Source: Gammaproteobacteria bacterium (GTDB taxonomy: Bacteria; Pseudomonadota; Gammaproteobacteria; Steroidobacterales; Steroidobacteraceae). From it: DNA of 5,795 nucleotides. The stretch is taken from the NCBI GenBank assembly GCA_003156695.1, contig PMHN01000161.1, forward strand, positions 263 to 6,057, given 5' to 3'. Under the pieces are notes generated by a model. It searched no databases. It was not told where the DNA came from and worked only from the letters and a program-made list of their open reading frames with translations. The position numbers and the translations under genes were made by a program. Shown here in pieces: positions 1 to 5,631 of this stretch. Numbering within the stretch: position 1 is the stretch's first letter; every line of letters starts with the position of its first letter.

Positions 1-166
1 CGAACGCGGCGGTCTTGCCGGTGCCGGTCTGCGCGCCCGCGAGCACATCGCGGCCGGCGAGCACCGCGGGAATGGCTTCACGTTGAATAGGAGTGACAGT
101 GGTGTAGCCCTTTTCGGCGACAGCACGCAACAACTCGGGCTTGAGCCCAAGATCGGTAAATGACAT
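1..166 (-). CDS. rhlE: ATP-dependent RNA helicase RhlE, DEAD-box family (N-terminus only, runs off the window)
   Basis: Reading the minus strand from the ATG at 166-164 gives 55 codons that run off the left edge, beginning [16 protein letters not shown]. Residues 3-28 form the Q motif that contacts adenine (F3, then GYTTVTPIQ at 20-28). Residues 45-52, AQTGTGKT, are helicase motif I (Walker A), with K51 and T52 as the nucleotide-binding residues. From family knowledge, DEAD-box proteins use ATP to unwind short RNA duplexes. RhlE acts in the cytoplasm on ribosome assembly and RNA decay. The opening sequence resembles E. coli RhlE from memory (MSFDSLGL, AVAEQGY, TPIQ). Motifs II-VI and the C-terminal tail lie outside, so the RhlE assignment rests on the N-terminus. 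The start has no ideal Shine-Dalgarno: a TTGAGG lies about 12 nt upstream (complement of 179-184). The gene is divergent from the lipoprotein gene across about 380 bp. Confidence 0.88.
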   Translation of the reverse strand, partial: MSFTDLGLKPELLRAVAEKGYTTVTPIQREAIPAVLAGRDVLAGAQTGTGKTAAF

Positions 167-220
167 AAGTAAAAGAAACCTCAAGTTAAGAAGCTCGCCC
201 GCAGCACCCGCCCCGGATTC

Positions 221-242
221 GCGCGACCGTAAGGTCACGCGC
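221..242 (-). repeat. Imperfect hairpin in the putative rhlE leader
   Basis: GCGCGACC at 221-228 and GGTCACGCGC at 233-242 are complementary apart from a 2-nt bulge, enclosing a 4-nt loop (GTAA on the plus strand, TTAC on the minus). In the rhlE orientation it would sit about 55-76 nt upstream of the start codon. No T-run follows on either strand, so it is not a typical intrinsic terminator. A role as a 5' UTR structure is inference. Such stems arise easily in GC-rich DNA. Confidence 0.4.
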
Positions 243-382
243 CAGATTCAGGTTCAATTGCTGCGGCGGTCAGGCGCGAAGCGTCGGTTAGTGAATCGAA
301 GTGCGCCAATGGACAGACTGCGAGCGAAACTCAAGGCGCTGACCGCGCACCAGAGGGATGTTTCGCGGCGCGGACTCTACAG

Positions 383-410
383 ACTTTACTGCGGTGCGTC
401 CAATTGTGAA
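383..410 (-). promoter_or_regulatory. Weak candidate sigma70 promoter for rhlE
   Basis: On the minus strand, TTCACA (complement of 405-410) resembles a -35 box. It is followed after 16 nt by TAAAGT (complement of 383-388), which resembles a -10 box. Each matches the consensus at four or five of six positions. Transcription would start near 376, giving a leader of about 210 nt. This is a visual match only. Confidence 0.22.
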
Positions 411-427
411 GAAAGCTGGTCCTGAGA

Positions 428-455
428 CGCGGCGCACACCGAAGCGCACGCCGCG
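428..455. repeat. Perfect 7-bp inverted repeat, 14-nt loop, upstream of the first lipoprotein gene
   Basis: CGCGGCG at 428-434 is the exact reverse complement of CGCCGCG at 449-455. The intervening 14 nt contain a second copy of GCGC, so an alternative shorter pairing is possible. The dyad lies between the candidate rhlE -35 box and the lipoprotein gene, where a divergent-promoter operator could sit. No T-run flanks it, which argues against a terminator. Regulatory function is inferred from position alone. Confidence 0.35.
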
Positions 456-540
456 AACAATTTCATACACTTGTCATGGGCTTGCGCGTTGCGAGCCTCT
501 GCAACTTAGGCCATGATTTGCCGCTCGAAGGAGTACGCAC

Positions 541-545
541 AGGGA
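541..545 (+). promoter_or_regulatory. Ribosome binding site that decides the start of the first lipoprotein gene
   Basis: AGGGA lies 5 nt before the ATG at 551. A stronger-looking GAAGGAG at 527-533 is 17 nt away, too far for normal initiation. The upstream in-frame ATG at 476 has only AT-rich sequence before it and no purine-rich site. It would also bury the signal peptide behind 25 extra residues. Confidence 0.55.
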
Positions 546-550
546 CCGGT

Positions 551-2401
551 ATGACACGCTCCATTCGCTCCTGCCTCGCAACTTCATTCCTCGCCCTGTG
601 CGTGGCGCTGGCCGGCTGCTCTTCGCGGACCAACCTGTCTGCGATTGGCAACACGCCGAGCCAGTACTCGCATATGTACATCACCGCCCAGGCGGTATGG
701 TTCAACGCCAGTGCGACCGCCACACCAAGCGATGGCGGCTGGGTGCAGTTTCCCCTATCCACCCCCGTGACGGTGGACCTGGTTGCCGACTCCGCGGGCA
801 ATTTCGGCTGGCTGGCAACGGACCTGAATCTCGCGCCGGGGTCGTACTCGCAGGTGATGCTCATTCCCGTCGATTCCTCTACGCCGCTGACACTTTCCGC
901 GCAGACCCTCGGCGCGCTCTATAACTGCGAGGCGGACTACGTCGACAGCAGCGGGACGACCCAGCAGCTGCCCCTTGAACTGCTGAACCCGAACGCCGGC
1001 ATCGCCATCCAGACCGGAGTGTCGGTGCCACTCGGGGACGTCGGCGGAGAGTTGGGCGCCGCAAGTACGGCGTCCACGACCGCAACGACGACTGCGACGA
1101 CGACCACGACGCCCACTACCACCTCAACGCCCGGCTCCTCGGGCACGACGACGACCGTGAACTTCGCGCTGAGCGTCGATGGGGCGCGCGATCTGATCCC
1201 CTTCACCTACGGCGGGTCCGGAGCCGCTGGCGTGATGCTTAGCTCGCATGCCAGCGTTTATGATCTGTCCGTGTCCGGCGGGATCCAGGGAACCCTGACC
1301 CTCACGAACCTCACCGGATACACGAACCTCACCTCGGGCCTGCCGGACCTCCAGGTGAGCGCGGAGCTGCTGAGCGCCGATGGCACGCGCCATTACGTCG
1401 TCACCAGCACGCCGGTAAGTTCCGATGGCACTTTCACCCTCTATCCGCTGGTCGCGAACTCCTCGAACATCACCTATTACGATCTCGTGATCCACGGTGC
1501 GGGCATCGCCACCATTATCATCAAGCAAGTCCAGATTCCGCCCTTCGGCACCAGCAGCAGCACGAGCACTCTGGGCACCTCGACGTCTACATCTACGTTG
1601 ACGTCTACATCTACGTTGACGTCTACGACAACGACCGGCACCGACGACAACCTGACGCCCATCACACCCACCAATCTGGTCTCTATCGGCACGCTGATCC
1701 CCCGCGCTGCGACGGCCTATTCCGCCAACATCACGCAGCCCGCCGCGTCCGCGCTCCCGGCCGGCGCTGAAGTGGCGTTCTACGAGACGCTGACGGCGTC
1801 CAGTGAAGTCCCGTACGTCATCGAGGCAAGCCCCATCGACCCCTTCAACCAGGATCTCGCGAACCCGCAGTTGCTCTCCGCGGGCACCGTAGATTCCGGC
1901 ACCTATGTCTCGAGCGGCGCGACCATAACTGTCGCGAGTGCCCCAGCGAAGGAAGGCACGGGCACGTACCAGGTTGCGGCCACCGCGCCGATGTATGCCG
2001 ACGGCATGCTGGGCATCCCGGTTACCGCTCCGACCACGTCGGGCACGACACAGGTGGTGACCGTGGCCGGTCTCTCGCTCGCTTCGGGCACCGCCTCAGC
2101 CTCACTCGCCGCGACGGTCAGCCCTGCAACCCCTGGCAAGTACAACCAGGGCGAGCTGCTCCTGAGTAACGGCGGGCAGCTGGTCGCGAGCGCCTCGCTC
2201 AACACGGTGCTCGCCAGTGGCGGCACGGTGCAGGTCACGGGCATCCCCGGTAGCACAGCCACGTCCCTCTACTATCTGACGGTACGCGCCTGGAACTCGA
2301 GCAACCCTTCCGGAACGCTCAGCCGCCAGTTCTATTCCACGCCCGTGGACCTGCGCAGCGCAGCCAGCGCCAGCGCCAGCGCGCAGCTGACGGTCAACTA
2401 A
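551..2401 (+). CDS. Outer-membrane-type lipoprotein with DUF4382-like domain and Thr/Ser-rich linkers (616 aa)
   Basis: The protein opens with a lipoprotein signal peptide: basic residues R3 and R6, a hydrophobic stretch at 8-21, and lipobox LAGC with acylated C23. S24 at position +2 favours outer-membrane sorting by the Lol rule. Residues about 35-160 and 200-245 resemble DUF4382: PLSTPVTVDL at 68-77, LAPGSYSQVMLIP at 94-106, then GIAIQTGVSVP and a TVNFALSVDGARDLIP segment. The domain is interrupted by a Thr-rich stretch at 172-202. Residues about 242-330 look like a transthyretin/carboxypeptidase-regulatory beta domain (GTLTLTNLTG, then SDGTFTLYPL, then YDLVIHGAG). A second Ser/Thr linker (334-362) leads to a beta-rich region (373-616) that I cannot assign, ending in Ala/Ser repeats. 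No catalytic motif is visible. DUF4382 proteins have no established biochemical role, so binding or structural function is inference. The start at 551 is chosen over 476 because it places the signal peptide at the N-terminus. The next gene encodes a related lipoprotein 154 bp downstream. Confidence 0.82.
   Translation: MTRSIRSCLATSFLALCVALAGCSSRTNLSAIGNTPSQYSHMYITAQAVWFNASATATPSDGGWVQFPLSTPVTVDLVADSAGNFGWLATDLNLAPGSYSQVMLIPVDSSTPLTLSAQTLGALYNCEADYVDSSGTTQQLPLELLNPNAGIAIQTGVSVPLGDVGGELGAASTASTTATTTATTTTTPTTTSTPGSSGTTTTVNFALSVDGARDLIPFTYGGSGAAGVMLSSHASVYDLSVSGGIQGTLTLTNLTGYTNLTSGLPDLQVSAELLSADGTRHYVVTSTPVSSDGTFTLYPLVANSSNITYYDLVIHGAGIATIIIKQVQIPPFGTSSSTSTLGTSTSTSTLTSTSTLTSTTTTGTDDNLTPITPTNLVSIGTLIPRAATAYSANITQPAASALPAGAEVAFYETLTASSEVPYVIEASPIDPFNQDLANPQLLSAGTVDSGTYVSSGATITVASAPAKEGTGTYQVAATAPMYADGMLGIPVTAPTTSGTTQVVTVAGLSLASGTASASLAATVSPATPGKYNQGELLLSNGGQLVASASLNTVLASGGTVQVTGIPGSTATSLYYLTVRAWNSSNPSGTLSRQFYSTPVDLRSAASASASAQLTVN
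1064..1156 (+). repeat. Low-complexity ACG/ACC tract encoding a Thr-rich linker
   Basis: Codons 172-202 of the first lipoprotein are mostly ACG, ACC and ACT with a few GCG and TCC. They encode mainly threonine with some Ala, Ser, Pro and Gly. The tract falls between the two halves of the DUF4382-like domain, so it probably forms a flexible surface loop. The complementary strand of the tract reads as a Val-rich frame, which is an artefact of the triplet bias. Confidence 0.8.
1303..1333 (+). repeat. 13-bp direct repeat, 18-nt period, encoding two TNLT motifs
   Basis: CACGAACCTCACC occurs at 1303-1315 and again at 1321-1333. It encodes TNLT twice (residues 252-255 and 258-261), separated by GY. 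The 18-nt spacing equals the period of the tandem repeat at 1582. This is a short in-frame duplication at the start of the transthyretin-like domain. Confidence 0.6.
1582..1626 (+). repeat. Perfect 18-bp in-frame tandem repeat (2.5 copies) encoding TSTSTL
   Basis: GACGTCTACATCTACGTT occurs at 1582-1599, is repeated exactly at 1600-1617, and is followed by a 9-bp partial copy at 1618-1626. It encodes TSTSTL twice plus TST (residues 345-359), in the linker before the C-terminal region. The unit uses TCT, ACA and TTG, codons that are uncommon in the rest of this GC-rich gene. The copies are identical at every base. Both facts suggest a recent expansion by slippage. Because 18 is a multiple of three, copy-number change would alter linker length without breaking the frame. 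Confidence 0.9.
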
Positions 2402-2539
2402 GCCCCCCGAAACTTAGTAGACTAGCCCGTTTCCAGCGGTCGGCGGGACGTAAGTCACTGTAACGACTGGGAACGTATCACCCGGACGCGCCTCTAAGCG
2501 AGCTGTGCCGCTTGGGTCTGGCGCAGCAGCCGGCTTTTT

Positions 2540-2547
2540 GAAGGGGA
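2540..2547 (+). promoter_or_regulatory. Ribosome binding site of the second lipoprotein gene
   Basis: GAAGGGGA ends 8 nt before the ATG at 2556, a good Shine-Dalgarno at normal spacing. It supports this start, which also places a signal peptide directly at the N-terminus. The rest of the 154-bp gap (2402-2555) shows no clear promoter and no intrinsic terminator. Co-transcription with the upstream lipoprotein gene is therefore possible but undecided. Confidence 0.65.
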
Positions 2548-2555
2548 TTCTCTAA

Positions 2556-4424
2556 ATGATTGTGGTTCGTACTGACCGGGCGCGTCTCGTGCGCGCGCTG
2601 CGCCTGCTCTGCGTCGGATTGGTCGCCCTGTTTGCCGGCTGCGGGGGCAACACCATCATCATTTACGGCACCGCCGTCATCAGCGTGCAGAGCACGAACA
2701 ACCAGTTTCTGAGCTACCAGGTCGGAATCGATTCCATCGTTCTCACCCGCAGCGACGGCATCGTGGTCGAACCGCTGTCCACACCGCAGACGGTGGATTT
2801 CACCCAGATCACGGACATCGCGGAACTGCTCGGATCGCCAGCCCTGCCGATCGGCAGCTATGTATCCGTGAGCATCACGCTCGACTACACCTCCGCCAGC
2901 ATCTGGGTTGATGAAGGCGGTCAGGCAGTCCCAGTAGAGGCGCTCACCATCGCCGGCACACTGATGACCACCGCAATCATCACCGTGACTCTCGACCCGA
3001 ACAACCCGCTGGTCATCACTTCGCAGCAATCCTCGCGACTGGCGCTGAACTTAAACCTCGGAGCACTCAACACCGTCGACACGGCAGTCTCGCCCGGAGA
3101 AGCCGTGGTGCAACCCTTCATGTACGCGACGCCGGCAGCGGTCGACAGTACGCCCATGCGGGCCCGCGGCCTGTACGTGACCGAAATGTCCGTCACCAAC
3201 GGCTTCATCATGAATGCGCGTCCATTCATCGATCAGGTCTCGGCGCTCGGCGCCGAAACGGTGAACATCACCGCGCAGACCTACTTCAATATCAACGGTA
3301 TCGTCTTCTTCGGAGCTGCCGGCCTCGCCGAGCTCGCGAAACAGCCTGAGAGTACCCTCGTGGCGGCCTACGGCACGCTCGGCAACCTCTCGGGGATAAC
3401 ACCGACCTTCAATGCCACCTCGGTATATGTTGGCCTCGTCCTGCAAGATCCGCTCGCCGATGACATCAGCGGCGTCGTCAGTGCGCGCTCCGGAAACACC
3501 CTCACCATTGCGGCCGGCACCTATTTCACGACGCTGGATCAAATCCAGCTCTTCCCCACAGCCACCGTCACCGTCGGCCCGGACACGACCGTGGCCATCG
3601 ACGGCTCAGCGGCCACCGGGCTTACCGCCGATGCCGTGTCGGTCGGCCAGCAGGTCACGATCTTCGGCCAGGGTACCGTCAACACCACGGGCACGTCGCT
3701 GTCAATCGATGCTACCGCCGGGTTTGTACGACTGCAGTCCACACGGCTGTGGGGAACCCTCAATTCGGCCAGTCCCGGCAGCGCCACACTCAACATGTTG
3801 ACGCTGCAGAACTTCGTGCCGGCGGGGTTCAGCTTCGCCGGTACCGGGGCAACCGCGGCGCAGGACGCCACTGCGGCCAACTACGTCGTCAACACCGGCA
3901 CGATCGATGAGAGCGGCACCGCCCCCGGCACGGTGCTGCAGGTGGACGGACTGGTGACCGCCTTCGGCACGGCGCCGCCGGACTTCACCGCAACCGCTGT
4001 CACGCTCGGGACAGCGACCCCGCAGGTGCTCGTGGTCACATGGGGAAGCACTGGGGCCACCGCACCCTTTACCGCCAGCACCAGCTACAGCACTGGCCTC
4101 ACAGTGAACCTCAAGAGCACTAACATCTTGACGCACTACATCGCCACCGGGCCCGCGATGGCGGACCTCGCTAGTCTGCCGTCCAGCCCGCTGATCACCT
4201 ACGCCCCGGCCAACCTGCAACTGGCAGTCGGCTTACCCACCGCCAGCTCGGTTGTAGGTACCGAGACTTCGGTCACCATGAGCAACAGCGCCGCCAGCTT
4301 CGCCACCGCAATGGCCGCAGCCTTCAACGGCACCAATGCGATTTACACTCTCGTGGCAGTCGGTCAGTACGACAGCGCGACCAACACCTTCAACGCCACG
4401 CAAGTCAACGTGAACTTCTACTGA
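2556..4424 (+). CDS. Lipoprotein with DUF4382-like N-terminus and four DUF5666-like beta units (622 aa)
   Basis: The N-terminus has basic residues R5, R8, R10, R13 and R16, a hydrophobic run at 17-27 and lipobox FAGC with C29. G30 at +2 is compatible with outer-membrane sorting. Phe at -3 of the lipobox is less usual than Leu. Residues about 38-195 resemble DUF4382: PLSTPQTVDF at 73-82, then LPIGSYVSVSITLDY at 97-111. The segment PLSTPxTVD is shared with the upstream lipoprotein. From about 204 to the end the protein is built of repeating beta-rich units of roughly 90-130 residues. Each closes with a related motif: TFNATSVYVGL (284-294), SIDATAGFVRL (383-393), DFTATAVTLG (476-485) and TFNATQVNVNF (611-621). 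This pattern, with GQQVTIFGQG and LQVDGLVTAFG before the motif, fits DUF5666, an OB-like beta family. No enzyme motif is visible and the ligand is unknown. The dehydrogenase gene starts 27 bp after its stop. Confidence 0.82.
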   Translation: MIVVRTDRARLVRALRLLCVGLVALFAGCGGNTIIIYGTAVISVQSTNNQFLSYQVGIDSIVLTRSDGIVVEPLSTPQTVDFTQITDIAELLGSPALPIGSYVSVSITLDYTSASIWVDEGGQAVPVEALTIAGTLMTTAIITVTLDPNNPLVITSQQSSRLALNLNLGALNTVDTAVSPGEAVVQPFMYATPAAVDSTPMRARGLYVTEMSVTNGFIMNARPFIDQVSALGAETVNITAQTYFNINGIVFFGAAGLAELAKQPESTLVAAYGTLGNLSGITPTFNATSVYVGLVLQDPLADDISGVVSARSGNTLTIAAGTYFTTLDQIQLFPTATVTVGPDTTVAIDGSAATGLTADAVSVGQQVTIFGQGTVNTTGTSLSIDATAGFVRLQSTRLWGTLNSASPGSATLNMLTLQNFVPAGFSFAGTGATAAQDATAANYVVNTGTIDESGTAPGTVLQVDGLVTAFGTAPPDFTATAVTLGTATPQVLVVTWGSTGATAPFTASTSYSTGLTVNLKSTNILTHYIATGPAMADLASLPSSPLITYAPANLQLAVGLPTASSVVGTETSVTMSNSAASFATAMAAAFNGTNAIYTLVAVGQYDSATNTFNATQVNVNFY

Positions 4425-4436
4425 GCGGCCCCTGAC

Positions 4437-4441
4437 AGGGA
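4437..4441 (+). promoter_or_regulatory. Ribosome binding site of the alpha-hydroxy-acid dehydrogenase gene
   Basis: AGGGA lies 10 nt before the ATG at 4452, inside the 27-bp gap after the lipoprotein stop codon. It is acceptable though slightly long in spacing. The gap is too short to contain a normal promoter plus terminator, so translation from a shared mRNA is plausible. Confidence 0.5.
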
Positions 4442-4451
4442 ACTCGCGCGC

Positions 4452-5630
4452 ATGGCCTGGCAACGGCGAGCATTTCGCGGCAGCAATATCGCGCGGGCCT
4501 TGAACGTCGCGGACCTGCGCGAACTCGCGCGGCGGCGCATTCCGCGCTTTATCTTTGAGTACGTGGACGGCGGCGCCGAGGACGAGGTGAGCTTGCGCGG
4601 CAACCGCGCCGCCTTCGAGCGCCTGCGCCTGCTGCCCCAGACCCTGGTCGATACCGCCGGGCGCCACCAGCGCGCGCAGATCCTCTCAGCCTCCGCGCAA
4701 GCGCCGATGGTGATTGCGCCGACGGGATTCAACGGCATGATCTACCCGCAAGGCGACCTGGTGCTTGCGCGGGTGGCCGCCAGGCGGGGCATTCCGTTTA
4801 CGCTCAGCACTGTATCCACGGTGCTCCTGGAGGAGGTCGCGAAGAGTGCCGGCGGGCGGCTGTGGATGCAGCTGTACGTGATGAAGGATCGCGCCATCGC
4901 GCGCGACATCATGCAGCGCGCTGCCGCTTGCGGCTACGAGGCGCTGGTCTTCACCACCGACGCCAACGTATTTGGCAACCGCGAGTGGGATCAGCGCGGC
5001 TACCGTGCGCCGGGAAAGCCCACGCTGCACACCATATTCAATACCCTGCGGCACCCGCGCTGGCTTGCCAGTGTGATGGTGCGCAACGGCATGCCGCGCT
5101 TCCGCAACCTCGAGTCCTTCCTGCCGCCGTCGGCGATGACTGCGCTTGGCGGCAGCACGGTGATCCCCAAGCTGTTTGACGCCACGTTGAGCTGGGCTGA
5201 CATCAGCTGGATCCGTCAGCTGTGGCGCGGCAAGCTGCTGATCAAGGGTGTGCTCACGGCCGCTGATGCCGAGCGCGCCGCGGGCCTCGGGTGCGACGGC
5301 ATCGTGATCACCAATCACGGCGGACGGCAGCTCGACTCGTGCGTCGCGCCGATGGATGTACTGCCTGAGATCGTCAGCGCGGTCGGCGGGCGGCTCGCCG
5401 TGCTCCTCGACAGCGGCGTGCGACGCGGCACGGACATCGCCAAGGCGCTCGCGCTCGGCGCGCAGGCGGTCATGATCGGCCGCCCGACGCTCTACGGCCT
5501 TGCGGCCGGGGGCGAGGCCGGAGTCGAGCGGGCCTTGAGCATCCTCACCACCGAGTTCGATCGGGTGCTCGGCCAGCTCGGCTGCAACCAGGTCGCCGAC
5601 CTTAAGCCCGAACACGTGCGCCGGCTGTAA
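4452..5630 (+). CDS. FMN-dependent alpha-hydroxy-acid dehydrogenase, MdlB/LldD-like (392 aa, complete)
   Basis: This enzyme oxidises an L-2-hydroxy acid to the 2-oxo acid on FMN in a TIM-barrel fold. Residues expected from glycolate oxidase and flavocytochrome b2 are all present: Y37 (FEYVDGGAED), Y142 (QLY), D170 (TTDAN), K265 (LLIKG), base H289 and R292 in TNHGGRQLD. FMN-phosphate segments are DSGVRRG (320-326) and GRPTLYG (343-349). The usual Ser of SNHGGRQ is Thr here. Residues about 184-240, with RHPRWLASVMVRNGMP, match the length and pattern of the membrane-binding insertion of LldD and MdlB. This suggests a membrane-associated, quinone-reducing enzyme rather than a soluble oxidase. PTGFNG (90-95, G92 at the place of MdlB G81), the GNREWD segment (175-180) and the RQLDSCVAPMDVL stretch look closer to MdlB than to LldD, comparing from memory. 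Substrate (lactate, mandelate or another hydroxy acid) cannot be fixed. The N-terminus is about 13 residues longer than MdlB. No lactate permease or mandelate-pathway gene is nearby. Confidence 0.93.
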   Translation: MAWQRRAFRGSNIARALNVADLRELARRRIPRFIFEYVDGGAEDEVSLRGNRAAFERLRLLPQTLVDTAGRHQRAQILSASAQAPMVIAPTGFNGMIYPQGDLVLARVAARRGIPFTLSTVSTVLLEEVAKSAGGRLWMQLYVMKDRAIARDIMQRAAACGYEALVFTTDANVFGNREWDQRGYRAPGKPTLHTIFNTLRHPRWLASVMVRNGMPRFRNLESFLPPSAMTALGGSTVIPKLFDATLSWADISWIRQLWRGKLLIKGVLTAADAERAAGLGCDGIVITNHGGRQLDSCVAPMDVLPEIVSAVGGRLAVLLDSGVRRGTDIAKALALGAQAVMIGRPTLYGLAAGGEAGVERALSILTTEFDRVLGQLGCNQVADLKPEHVRRL

Positions 5631-5631
5631 C

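Larger units (their letters stand above)
167..550. other. Divergent intergenic region between rhlE and the first lipoprotein gene
   Basis: This 384-bp stretch holds no convincing gene. The short open frames crossing it have no homology that I recognise and no ribosome binding site. It contains three GC-rich inverted repeats: 221-242, 343-348 with 368-373 (CCGCGC/GCGCGG, 19-nt loop), and 428-455. It must contain promoters for both flanking genes. A weak minus-strand sigma70-like pair lies at 383-410. For the plus-strand gene only a poor -10-like TACACT at 466-471 is visible, without a recognisable -35. If the minus-strand candidate is right, rhlE has an untranslated leader of about 210 nt. Confidence 0.6.

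Noticed and set aside
141..425. Plus-strand open frame of 94 codons overlapping the rhlE start
   Set aside because: It lies antisense to the well-supported helicase N-terminus, has no ribosome binding site, and its product is unlike any family I know.
288..470. Minus-strand open frame of 60 codons upstream of rhlE
   Set aside because: No ribosome binding site and no recognisable sequence. It overlaps the inverted repeats and is better explained as GC-rich non-coding DNA.
476..550. Upstream ATG giving a 25-residue N-terminal extension of the first lipoprotein
   Set aside because: It lacks a ribosome binding site and would hide the lipobox signal peptide, which begins exactly at the ATG at 551 with AGGGA before it.
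937..1206. Minus-strand frame encoding a very Val-rich, membrane-like stretch
   Set aside because: It is the complement of the ACG/ACC threonine codons. The apparent hydrophobic segment is a product of that triplet bias.
1582..1626. CRISPR-like or other repeat array
   Set aside because: The units are contiguous with no spacers, in frame, and lie inside a coding sequence, so this is a protein-coding minisatellite.
2394..2423. Promoter-like TCAACT and TAGACT 18 nt apart upstream of the second lipoprotein gene
   Set aside because: Both boxes match the consensus poorly and the first overlaps the stop codon of the previous gene. Not better than chance by eye.
2493..2536. Possible intrinsic terminator in the lipoprotein gap (stem 2493-2500 with 2509-2516; AGCCGGCT then T-run near 2529-2539)
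   Set aside because: The first stem has wobble pairs and no following T-run. The second palindrome has no loop, so neither forms a normal terminator hairpin.
2478..3029. Minus-strand open frame of 183 codons across the gap between the two lipoprotein genes
   Set aside because: It is mostly antisense to the second lipoprotein's signal peptide and DUF4382-like domain, and its composition is typical of a shadow frame.
4686..5615. 309-codon open frame antisense to the dehydrogenase gene
   Set aside because: Long antisense frames are common opposite GC-rich genes. The plus strand encodes a full enzyme with every catalytic residue, and the antisense product is His/Arg/Glu-rich with no recognisable domain.
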